Positions 1-10,178 of a stretch of DNA of 64,000 nt are shown here, one piece after another. Position numbers and translations under genes: made by a program. The DNA is from Eustoma russellianum. Its lineage: Eukaryota; Streptophyta; Magnoliopsida; Gentianales; Gentianaceae. Position 1 is the stretch's first letter; each line of letters starts with the position of its first letter. Under the pieces are notes generated by a model that was not told where the DNA came from, ran no database searches, and worked only from the letters and a program-made list of their open reading frames with translations. The DNA lies in the NCBI GenBank assembly GCA_036186865.1, contig AP025069.1:16013435-16077434 (forward strand), given 5' to 3'.

Positions 1-1
1 A

Positions 2-525
2 CCCCCCCCCCCTTCTAGTGGTGCCTTGCAGATCCTACAATCTGGTGTCTCAATACTTGGTCCCTGTGATCCACAATCCTTATAGGAGTCTCCTCATATG
101 TCGTGTCCGGTCGAATCCTCAATGGCGGCGCATCTAGAGCACGACTCGGATCCGGAACATATCTCCTCAGTTGAGAAACGTGAAATACGTTATGTACCTA
201 GGACAAGGCAGGGGGTAACGCTAATCGGTATGCCAAGGTACCGGCCCTCTCGGATACCTCATATGGACTAATGTAGCGAGGTCTCATCTTACCCTTCAAA
301 CCAAATCGTGTAACCCCCTTCATAGGCGACACCCTCAAGTAAACCTTATCGCCCACGATGAACTTTAGAGGATGTCTCTTTGAATCTGTCCAACTCTTGC
401 TTCTGTCTTGAGCAACCTTGAGTTTATCACGTATCAACTTCACTTTTTCTCTAGTCTGTTCCACCAACTTAGGACCGGTAAGAGTACGCTCACCAACCTC
501 GTCCCGATGAACAGGGGACTCTGCA
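2..525 (-). mobile_element. Ty3/Gypsy pol 3' end (integrase C-terminus), degenerate
   Basis: Reading the minus strand from about 525 gives the region that follows the integrase core in plant Gypsy elements. It starts with a DEVGER-like stretch, passes through a KLIRDKLK helix, and reaches the block GDKVYLRVSPMKGVTRFG and then AYRLALPP. The frame breaks near 198. The next part (about 1-170) reads in another frame as DPSRALDAPPLRIRPDTTYEETP and IVDHRDQVLR, the usual tail toward a chromodomain-like end. The element runs off the left edge, so its 3' LTR is outside the window. It is a dead fragment with at least one frameshift. The chromovirus assignment is an inference from this tail. Confidence 0.8.
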
Positions 526-756
526 GCTGTTGTTCTTATTTATACTTTGGGGATTTTTCACCGACTCTTTCTTACCTTTACTATCAGGATTTTTCATTCA
601 GTAATGTAATGACGGTTATTTGAGTTTAATTTAAGTCATGATTTGCGTTTCCGAGAGAAACATTTCTACGTCATTTCTGACATGTAAGAGATTGATTCGA
701 CGCCTTGTATTCTCCTTAGCGAGATACGGTGGGTGCACTGTTCCCGATGCTGGGGC
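526..756. other. Unassigned spacer
   Basis: About 230 bases between the Gypsy fragment and the LINE. Short reading frames occur on both strands, but no motif, repeat unit or splice signal was recognised. Confidence 0.4.
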
Positions 757-2853
757 GCGTGAGCGGGGCGCTACAAAAAGGGTGTACAAAAGACTAGAAA
801 CAAAAGGCAGAAACACGATATGTTCAAGATTGCCAAAGTTAAGGATTGAAAGAGACATGAATTAGAAGGTAGAAAGTTTATAAAGGGAGAAGATGGACAT
901 GTTTTTGTCTTAGAGCAAGACATCAAGTGGAAATGACAAACATACTTTCGTAATCTTTTTAACAGCGGAAGGGCCGACCATGAAGAAAGAGAAATCATCA
1001 CTACCCAAAAATGACAACATAATAACAGTGACTATCGGAGAATCACACAAGGAGAGGTGATGAGAGCACTTAGGAAGATGGGAAGAGTTAAGGCAGTTGG
1101 CCTGGATAACATACCATTGAGGCGTGGAAGTATTTGGGAGATGAATGGGTTCAATAGCTAACTACTCTGTTCAACCTTATTTTCAAAACACGAAAAATGT
1201 TTGATGAGTGGAGAAGGAGTGTCGTGGTCCCGCTATATAAGAGCAAAGAAGACGCATGGTGTTGTGGGAATTACAGGGTGATTAAGTTGTTATGCCATAC
1301 TATGAAGTTATGGGAGAGAGTAATCGACAATAAAATTAGGGGAGAAACACAGGTTAGGATGAATCAATTTGGTTTCATACCAGGACGGTCAAGTACAGAA
1401 GCAATACACATTCTAAGGAGATTGATGGAGAGGTATAGGAAGAAGAAGCACGATCTATATATGGTTTTCATCGATCTTGAAAAAACTATAATAGTGTGCC
1501 ACATAGACTGATTTGGGACGGTCTGAATGCAAGAGGAGTTTCTATAAAGTATATAAACATATGCTAAGCCAAAAACAACCGTTAGTACAGCTGTGGGGAA
1601 TACAGACTTCTTCCCTATGGAGGTAGGCCTCTATCGAGGATCTGTTTTGAGTCCATTTCTTTTCACATTTGTACTAGACGAGTTGTCAAAGCCGATCCAG
1701 GAGGCAGCTCTATGGTGTATACTTTTTGCTGACGATATTGTATTAGTCGCAGAGAGTAGGCATACCCTAAGTATGAGGCTAGAGGAGTGGAGAGGTGCTT
1801 TAGAGAGAAAATGCATAATGATTGTCGTTCTAAGATCGATTATCTACACTGCGACTTCAGTGATATAGCTGACGGCAAAAATAGCCAGCTCATCATCGAG
1901 GCTCAAGTGGTACGCAGGCAAGTACATTTCAAGTATTTAGGATTATTTGTACAACAAGATGGCGACATAGATAATAGCGTAACACACTAAGTTCAGGCAG
2001 GCTGGTGTAGGTGGAGGGCGGTCTCAAGAGTGATGCGTCAAAAAATTTTCTAACTAAATTGAAGAGAAAATTTTATATGGTGGCAGTGCGGCCGACAATG
2101 CTATACGGAACAGACTGCTGGGCCATCAAGAGGACACAATCACAGAAGATGGAAGTGGAAGAGATGAGGATGTTGAGGTGGATATGTATGTATACAAGGC
2201 TAGACCGGATAAAAATGATGTATTTAGAGAAATGTTAGGGGGTGGCTAGTATAACAGATAAAATAAGGGAGGGAAACTGAGATAGTTTAAGAATACCAAG
2301 AGGAGACAGACAACGGTGTCTCTGTCAGAGCGGTTGAAAGTCTCATTATAGAGGAGAAGAGGATTAAAGGCAGAACAAACTAACCTGGGATGAGCGGATT
2401 ATGCATGACATACTCGATTTGCACCTCTCTGAGGACATGGTCCAAGATAGAAGTTCATGGAGGAAGATGATTAAGGTTAAGAAGGTTTAGGTAGGATATA
2501 GGAGTACCTTAGAATATAGTTAGAGGCTTAGATATTTTCTACATTTAGGTTGACTTTGCACGTTTTTGTTTTTTGTCTTTATTTTTCATTATTTGTGCAT
2601 ATACACGGGTAGAGCTGTTTTAATATCATATGGTTTCTATTTGTGTTTGCTACATTTCTTCACTAGCACACTAGCACACCATATTTCTATTATTTTGTCA
2701 TCTACGCAGTTACATATAGAGCCGGGGTTTCACTGGAAGCAAACTCTCTATACTTTGGAATAGATGTATTGTTTATCTGCCTCTCACCATCTCTATACCC
2801 TAACGGTAATTTTTTGCTGACGTAGGTATACGTATGGTCTTTTTTGTTGTTGT
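757..2853 (+). mobile_element. RTE-type LINE, 5'-truncated, dead reverse transcriptase
   Basis: Three frames together give an RTE-clade reverse transcriptase. Fragments at 1081-1190 and 1197-1511 show DEWRRSVVVPLY, NYRVIKLL, MKLWERVID and NQFGFIPGRSSTEAIHILRRLM. The segment 1593-1868 shows SPFLFTFVLDELSKPIQ and the catalytic box FADDIVLVAES. The segment 2011-2238 shows the C-terminal KFYMVAVRPTMLYGTDCWA. Frameshifts and stops separate the pieces. The 3' untranslated part runs to a short TTG-rich end at 2844-2853, and its tail is shared with copies elsewhere in the window (4290-4706, 14467-14640, 22351-22562, 40785-41223). The endonuclease half is missing. It is inactive. Confidence 0.85.
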
Positions 2854-4289
2854 AGTTGAAAGTATGCAAATATAAAGGACAAAAATGGTTTTTGCCTTTT
2901 TTTTATTCCTTTTGACAGAAAGAGTAATAGTATCTTAAATGCTTAGCAACCGACTTTCCAAACAAATGTATATCTTTTCTCCTGACAATTATGCATATGT
3001 TATAAAATTACAATAACATACAAAAGAAGTCCCCATCACGAAACAACAGCTGACGTCAAGATGACCTTTGAAAGCACCAAGTTTAACTGTCAAACAAAGT
3101 CTTCTTTTATAGAATATTTATATTCATTCATCCTGTACCTTGACGTAAGAGGTCAACATCAACTAGATATATATTTACGATATCAAAAATATTGTTAGGA
3201 CATGAAAAGAGTAAAAAACTGACAAACAATACCTTCATTTTAAGAAATAGAAAATTTGATTCTATTGAAACCTCCGACTCTATAAAAAAAAAGGTCAAGT
3301 TATCAAATTAGAAAACATAATTTAAACTGATTATATATGTTTTCAAACTTATGATATAAATTGTGTTTTTGATGGCAAAATTATTTATTTTTCTCGGAAG
3401 TTTGTCATTTCTGAATCGTTTCAATTGATAGTCGATTATATTAACGATTTCAATGACATGTTACGGGTTATGTTTGAATTATTTTCTTGCATATAATCTA
3501 AGAAATTATCAATATAAATAATACAAACTATTTAACATAATACTCATTTGTAACAATACATTTTTCATTATTTTATTATGGATGTCGTTTCTCCTTATGC
3601 TATAAAAGTATGCAAAAGGGGGAAAATAGTTAACACTTGTCTAAAAGATGTGTTTTAATTTAATCTTGAAACCAAACAAAAGCTAAAAGATTAAGATTAT
3701 GACTATTTAAAGGAATATGGGAAAAATGGTTACAGCACATTCGTGTGTCACAGTTGAACAAATTGTATAACAAATTTTAAGAAGTGAACGTTTGCATTTC
3801 ACTCTGGAATTATATAGGCAACACAATTATATTAATGAATTAATTAAAAAGCGTTGAAAATGGGTTCGAAGTATTTTTAAGCCAAAGATCTTTGAATTTA
3901 TTTTCTTATTAATTTAAAATATATTTACTTATGTATGCCAAATAAATAATTCACATACATACATAACATGTTTCTGTTATAGAATCATAATTGTACCGTA
4001 GTGGTGTGCGAACATGTACTCTCAAAGCTTAAGTCAAAGTGCTCATGAAACCATTTGTCACGCACATGTACGATAATTTTCGTGGGAGGATAGATCTACA
4101 CCGGCTAAAAAAGGGGAAGAAAACAAAGAGAGAGAAAAAATAGGGAGATAAGAGTAAATGTTATACATATATATATACACACACACAACCACACCCAACA
4201 TATATTGCATTTTTTATTTATGTATGTGTCTATATATATGTACGCGATTAGGGTTATTTCAATATTTAAAAGTTTTTATTAGTATTTAC
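2854..4289. other. AT-rich intergenic DNA
   Basis: About 1.4 kb with no open frame of note, no recognisable transposon motif and no clear repeat. Short TA-rich runs occur near 4160-4190. Confidence 0.5.
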
Positions 4290-4706
4290 TAAATTCCTTC
4301 ACTAAAACACTGTCACACCATACCTATATTAATGTGTCAGATACATATAGAGCAGAGGGTGTTACTGGAACTAAACTCTCTATTCTTTGGGATGTATGTA
4401 TTGTTTGTCTGCCTTTCACTTTCCCCAGATCATAACGATTGTCGTTGGTATATACGATAACTTTTGATGTCGTTAGAATATAGTGTGTATGAGTGGTTGT
4501 TGTATACATACACACATGCACAGATTGTGTTAGTTACATATAGATTTGAGGGCCTTACTGAAACCAAACTCTCTATCCTTTGTGATGAATGTATTGTCTG
4601 TATGTCTTTCACTCTCTCCAGATCATAACGATAGCTTTTGATGTCGTTGTGATATATGATAGCTTTTGATGTCATTGGGATATAGTGTGTATGAGTAGTT
4701 GTTGTA
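4290..4706 (+). repeat. Two tandem RTE LINE 3' tails
   Basis: Two diverged copies of the LINE 3' tail lie head to tail at about 4290-4503 and 4505-4706. Each has the conserved block CTCTCTATYCTTTG, then ATGTATTGTYTGT, a CCCCAGATCATAACGAT-like stretch, GATGTCGTT and a terminal GTTGTTG. The same order is seen at the ends of the LINE at 757-2853 and the fragment at 40785-41223. They have no coding capacity. The second copy may come from a local tandem duplication or from a second insertion. Confidence 0.7.
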
Positions 4707-4969
4707 CATATATACACACGCACAGATGTGCTTTCCTCATGCTTAACTCCTGGGTACGGTAACATTCAATAAAAAATAAAGACATCTAAAAGAATAATGA
4801 TAATCGAAATACTTATTTAATGAAAAATATATTAAACACAAGGTAAAATATTGTTTCGGAAAAAAGAAAAATTCAACTCACCACAAAGAAAAATAATATA
4901 GAATTGTTAATAAATTATGGATAATGATAATCTCAAAAGAATCATTGTCTGTGAACGACATTAAAGAAA

Positions 4970-6038
4970 GGGATAATTCCCTTTTGGCCCCCAGTGTTTG
5001 GCATAATCTCTAATAACTTTCTTAATGTTTAAAAATACACTTTTAACTTTACTAATGTTTGAAAAATACACCATTACCCCCTTGATTTAATTAAAAAATG
5101 TTTTTCAAATATATATAATATGAATTGCCTATTTTACCCTTATACTATTCATCTTCTTCCCTGCCCTGCCTCTACCAGCCGCCCCTCCGCCTCCTCCTCC
5201 ATTGCCAAAAGTTCTCATAACCTTCTTCTTCTAACCTCCCCCATTTCTGCACTCTCCCAAAAATGTTTCTGATGAAGGTGTTTTCCTCAAAGCCCTGTTG
5301 TCCTCAAATGTTCCCGTTCTTCGTACCACCATTTGTCCGAGCTCTGTTCAGCTTTAGCAAATACACCACTCCGATATCAGATCCAATTCATAAATTCGTC
5401 AAAATCATAAACAGTCTTCAACCAATCAAAGCCAGATGGATTAAATACAAATGGGCCCAATATCCAAGACAAAACGAGGAACCAAATGGAGATGGTTAGA
5501 GCTATATAGGTAAAAGTTCCCTTCGCTACAGGACTGTGCGAAGCATATACAGTTAACATTAATCCTAACTCAAGAGCTTTGATAAAGTGGCTCCCCACTA
5601 AAAGCCAGAGGAAAAAGTCCCAGCAAACCAATTTCGTAAGATTCACTGGCAATAAATCATACACTACCATTCGTATTGCTTGAGAAATCACAATTAACAG
5701 AATCACGGAATCTAAATTGCAAATTGACAGATATATGAAATTGGGGGGAACACACACAAGAAAAAAGGCCTTCGCAATTCTACTGGATGAATTTCTGCAT
5801 TCTTGCTCTTCTTCTTCTTCATCATCCATTAGCATTCTTTTTTTTCTGGTTAAAACACGATGATGATGAATAGTGAACGGGGGTATTTTTGACTTTTTTC
5901 TTAAATTTTTTTAGTTTTCTGTTTTTAAATGTCATTTTACCTTTTAGTCCAAACATCAAGGAAGATAAATGTGTATTTTTAAACATGAAGGGGGTTATTG
6001 GAGATTATGTGAAAGAGAAGTCAAAAGGGAATTATCCC
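4970..6038. mobile_element. Pack-MULE with callose synthase cargo
   Basis: The ends are inverted repeats: GGGATAATTCCCTTTTG on the left and its complement on the right, with similarity continuing inward for roughly 100 bp. The element is flanked by a perfect 9-bp target duplication TTAAAGAAA at 4961-4969 and 6039-6047, the signature length for Mutator-like elements. It is 1069 bp and carries no transposase. The inside holds a piece of a callose synthase gene on the minus strand (5275-5600), plus pyrimidine-rich DNA at 5150-5275 and a minus-strand segment at 5600-5835 of unknown origin. It ends about 90 bp upstream of the putative TATA box of the kinase gene. Confidence 0.88.
5275..5600 (-). 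pseudogene. Callose synthase (glucan synthase) gene fragment
   Basis: The minus strand encodes SHFIKALELGLMLTVYASHS, then KGTFTYIALTISIWFLVLSW and ILGPFVFNPSGFDWLKTVYD, then FDEFMNWI. This matches the membrane segment and the NPSGF(D/E)W...DFDDFMNWIW block of plant callose synthases. At 5374-5376 a TGA stands where family members have Trp. The reading then continues in the same frame as YRSGVFAKAEQS and EEREHLRTTGL, and again meets TGA where Trp is expected. The fragment is therefore two-fold nonsense-mutated. The 152-codon ORF ending at 5374 starts in unrelated DNA (ATG at 5835) and is probably chimeric by chance. Confidence 0.85.
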
Positions 6039-6068
6039 TTAAAGAAACTTTTGAATATAAACTTTTAA

Positions 6069-6127
6069 CACTTATATATATATATATATATGTATATATA
6101 TGTATATATATATATATATACATGTAT
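6069..6127. repeat. TA/TG microsatellite in the promoter region
   Basis: Alternating TA with interspersed TGTA steps between the Pack-MULE end and the putative TATA box of the kinase gene. Confidence 0.85.
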
Positions 6128-6128
6128 G

Positions 6129-6136
6129 TATAAAAT
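6129..6136 (+). promoter_or_regulatory. Candidate TATA box of the RAF-like kinase gene
   Basis: TATAAAAT followed about 30 bases later by a GA-rich start of a probable leader (GAGAGAGAGATTAGAG). It is the best TATA match between the Pack-MULE and the coding start. The position is inferred; no transcript data are available. Confidence 0.4.
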
Positions 6137-6164
6137 AATGTAGATAGAGAGAGAGATTAGAGTC

Positions 6165-7274
6165 GTTGGAAGTGTTTGCCGTTGTCTGGTGGGAAGATTT
6201 CAGGAGACTTTCTGTTAGGCGTCGACTGTGAGTGAATCTTCTATTTCTCTTCTTGCAGGAATTTTCGGGTTATTTACTGCTTCTTTGGAGCTCAGCTGAT
6301 ATGATGGAAATTCGATCTTTTCGAGGCGATCTGCTTCTTTGTTTCTTCATGAGCTGAATAAGGATGAGATTGTTGCTTTACTGACTCTCGATTGATCGAC
6401 TAATGGCTATCTACTTGACGTAATGCTAAAAATCTGATCTTTTTAAAGTCCTTGTCGAGTATTTGTTATTGCTCCCAAGTTGAATTGTTACCTTTGCTTC
6501 GTTGTGAAGTTCAGTAGATTGATCTTGTGGCAAATTGAACAGAATTCATTCTTCGGTTGTGGATAGATTGGAGGATTTGTAAATTATGCGCTGCTATTGA
6601 ATAGTTATCAGAATTCGTTAGGGGACTTCATGATGGATATAGGAGCAGTAGTTTCTTAATTATTCAGATGGTAATAGTAAATTGAAAGGTTGGCAAGTTC
6701 GAAAGTGGGAGTTAATGAGACTATGTGCTGTTCGTGAGTTCATAACTTGGTCCCTTGAATTAAATCGTTTTTGTTATTGATGATAAGTATTTGATTTTCA
6801 AACTTTCACTTTAGGATACTAGGAAGCCAATGCTCAATATCTGTAGAATGGGAAAGGGATTGGTAAGGAAATTGTCTATTTCTGCATTTGGCTATGTAGG
6901 AAAGTTATTGGGAAATGATAAATGATATGAACATATGCTGAAGTTTGGGAAGTATGCAAATCAGAGTAGAATCGTTATTATCTTTATTTTTGTATCACCA
7001 TTGTTCTGCTTTACATTTTCTTTTTCCTCTATCTTGCAACTGAATTTCATGGCTGAACGAATATTGATGTCACTGTTGACTCTTCTTTTCAGATTCTGTC
7101 TTGGAACTATTTGTTTCAGTTATTGCTCGCTACAGTCAGGCTGAAGCTACTAACAAGTGGTGCAGATATTTTAGGATGTGCTTTAGAACATGGTTTTGCA
7201 TATGCTTAGGACACTAAATGTCATCCATCCACTAGGATGGTATTTTGTTGAACTATCATAAGTAATCAAGCTAC
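6165..7274 (+). other. Probable 5' leader of the kinase gene, with candidate leader intron
   Basis: About 1.1 kb without transposon sequence lies between the candidate TATA box and the start codon. A GTGAGT donor at 6228 and a pyrimidine-rich acceptor ending at 7092 (CTCTTCTTTTCAG) could remove 6228-7092, leaving a leader of about 245 bases. A closer acceptor at about 6258 would leave an intron of only 31 bases, too short for plants. The leader splice is inferred from sequence only. Confidence 0.45.
7176..7261 (+). promoter_or_regulatory. Overlapping upstream ORFs before the kinase start
   Basis: Two short ORFs lie in the part of the leader retained after the candidate leader splice: ATG at 7176 (13 codons, stop 7215-7217) and ATG at 7190 (23 codons, stop 7259-7261). 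The second ends 13 bases before the main ATG at 7275. They could lower translation of the kinase. Conservation is unknown. Confidence 0.45.
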
Positions 7275-10178
7275 ATGGACAGACCTACTGGAAAAGGTAT
7301 GATGGGCCAACAGAACAACTTTGATCAAGTCAGATACAATTCCGTGGAAACTAGAGCTGAGGGACTTGGCTCTACTAATCAAAGATTTTTCCATGATCCA
7401 TCTAGTTCAATTAATACTAACATAAGGCCTCCTGACGTTGGTATGCCATTTATTACTCGACCTGTTTTGAACTATTCCATTCAGACTGGAGAGGAATTTG
7501 CTCTTGAATTTATGCGAGACAGGGTGAATCCGAGGCAGCAATTCGTTCCAACTGCTTCTGGTTTTGATCATGCTGGTATGACTACCTATATAGATTTAAA
7601 AGGCATGCTGGGACTACCTGGTTCAGTCTCTGAAAATGGGTCAGAAGTCTCAATGATTACTCCTTTAGGTAATAGTGCAGTGCCAGGTCATGATAGAAAC
7701 ATGTTTTTTGCAAATGAAGACAAGGTTCTCTACCAGCCAACGCAATCAGTAACGCAGGCCTCAGGCACCAACACTAATACCCGTGTGCTTCATCATGGGA
7801 CTTCCAGTATGTCAGACAATTCAGCAGCAAAATTGAAGTTCCTATGCAGTTTCGGGGGTAAAATTTTGCCCCGCCCAATAGATGGAAAGCTGAGATATGT
7901 TGGTGGCGAAACACGTATTATGCGTATAAGCAAAGATATCCCTTGGGAGGAGCTTCTGCAGAAAGCATTGGCTATTTATGGTGAAACTTGTGCTATCAAG
8001 TATCAGCTTCCTGGTGAGGATCTTGATGCCTTGGTGTCAGTATCCTGTGACGAGGACCTACACAATATGATGGAAGAATGTAATGTGCTTGAGGAAGGTG
8101 GGCCTCAGAAACTTAGGATCTTCCTCTTTTCTAGCATTGACTTGGATGATTCTGATATTGGTCTTGGGAACATGAAAGCTGATTCTGAGGTTCAGTATGT
8201 TGTTGCTGTGAACTCCATTCATCTGGGAAGCACTTCAGGAAACAACTTGGATGAGTTACTTAGTTTAGGTGCTGAAAGGGAGTCCAGTCAAGTTGCTGGA
8301 GCCTCCATAGTGACTAGCATTCCACAAGGTAGGAATGGCAGGCCTCCTAGTGGTCAATCTTCGCTCTTCGGGGCACAAAATCTAGTGCACCCTTCTGCGA
8401 CTAATTTATCTGCTAGCATGGTCAAAGTGGTTCACAGAGATGTTGAAGGGAATCCATCGGTTGCTTTCCCTTACAGAGAAAGTATTTGCAATAGGGATGA
8501 CAAAAGCATGCCTCAAAGTGGTTATGGATCTGATTTTTCCAACTTCAAAAAGAATGTGGAATACTCAATTCCGCACTCTGTCCAAGGACAGAATTCTCAA
8601 CAAGGACGCCTTCCTGAGGACCAGTCACATAGAACTTCACATGCACGTGATGAAGAAATATCAATGCGGGATGGCTCATTGAAGAAAACTGATTTCTCAT
8701 ATGAGCAATTTCCAGAAAAGGATTCCATTGAGAAGGAGACAAAGATAAGGAGGGAGAATTCTAGCCAGAAAGTGAATGAATTTGAGAGAATGAAGATGAC
8801 AGGAAGTAAAGAAATTACTCCTAATATATATGACACTCCTCTTTCTAATTCAATTTCAGAAGATGAAGTATCAGCCACTAGTACTGTGGGGTATCCTCTT
8901 CGTACTGACATACCAGCCAGAGTTTATGGAAAGACTTCGTTTCCCTCTCTCTTTATGACAGAAGAGAATATGGATACGCAATGCAAAGATAATCATTCAT
9001 TTGCATCTGACAAAGCATCTGCTGATGGCTTTTGTGAATTAGAATTTTATCCAACTGACTCAAGCTATGCACCTCCAGCATTTCCTCAGCGTGTCTTTCG
9101 TTCAGAAAGGATGCCTCGAGAGCAAGCTGGTCTAAATCGTTTATCCAAATCTGATGATTCATCTATTGCGCAGTTTCTGGTCGCACAAACCCCATCTGAT
9201 GTTTCACAGCAGTTAAACGAATCACTTGATCCACTGCTTGAAAAGATGGAAGTTGGGACAGAATCTGTTTCAACGATCAACGGATTCGATATTTCCGCCC
9301 AGACCCAAGAGGTCTTAAATTCTGGAAAAACCCTACAGCATATCATGCCTGCTACCGGTGATAAGCCGAAACGGCTACCTAAGCTTGGGGAGGTAAACCA
9401 CGCTTACAATCCAAATACAAGCAACGGTAAAGAAGCTTCTGAAAGAACTATTGGTAAGTCTGGGATAAAGGGTCTGCGTCCTGAAAAAGAAACTTCTCAG
9501 ACCAATCTTCCTGGAAAAAATCAGGACGGGTCAGTCTCTATTGTAAGGCAGGTTCCTCTAGGAGAGGTTCCTACCAGGGGAATGGATGGCAGTTCCAAAA
9601 ATGTACAAATACAAACTGCAATGGGAAAAGAACAGCCAAAGTCAGGTGCTTCAGAAGACAAGTCCGCCGTCAATGTTTCAGAGCACCAAGACATCCTTAT
9701 CGATATCAATGACCGGTTTCCCCCTGATTTTTTGTCAGATATATTTACCAAAGCTAGAGTTATGGATGGTTCAGAGCGGTCTTCTGATTTGCCGAGTAAT
9801 GATGCTGGTTTAAGTTTGAATATGGAGAATCACGAACCCAAGCACCGGTCCTTGTTCCAAAAGTTGGCACAAGATGACTTCGGTCAGAAAGATGTCTCTC
9901 TAATGGATCAAGATCATTTTGGATTCTCCACTTATGCAAAAGCCGAAGACAGGACAACTCTGGAGTATGGATTTGCAACTTCCAGAGAAGGTGGTGTCGC
10001 AGTGGATCATATGCATTCTGCTCTGGAGTTTACATCTAAAATTCAAAAGCAATCTACTGGTTTCACTGGGCCTGAGACTCTGAATCTGCCTTCTGATTAC
10101 AGTCCTCAGGTCATGGACACTCGGAGCTCACAGTTTGACGCGACAACACAGTCTGGGATGCCAGATGCAGATAACCTA
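7275..10178 (+). CDS. RAF-like kinase exon 1 (PB1 and linker)
   Basis: 968 codons. The start ATG (MDRPTGKGMMGQ) is the first in a long open frame. The PB1 fold starts at KLKFLCSFGGKILPRP and runs through a KYQLPGEDLDALVSVSCDEDL acidic (OPCA-like) motif to LRIFLFSS. PB1 domains make head-to-tail or partner contacts. The rest is low in recognisable folds, as in the family. The donor is CTA|GTAATC at 10179. The open frame continues 25 codons into the intron, to a stop ending at 10256. Confidence 0.9.

Noticed and set aside
631..865. Mirror open frames of 75 codons on both strands
   Set aside because: They overlap each other, have no motif and run into the LINE; a chance result of codon symmetry.
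5377..5835. 152-codon minus-strand ORF as a functional membrane protein
   Set aside because: Its C-terminal half is a callose synthase piece ended by a nonsense codon, with homology continuing past the stop; the ORF lies in a Pack-MULE.
6228..6258. Leader intron of 31 bases between GTGAGT and CTTGCAG
   Set aside because: Shorter than known plant introns; a longer intron to 7092 is more likely.
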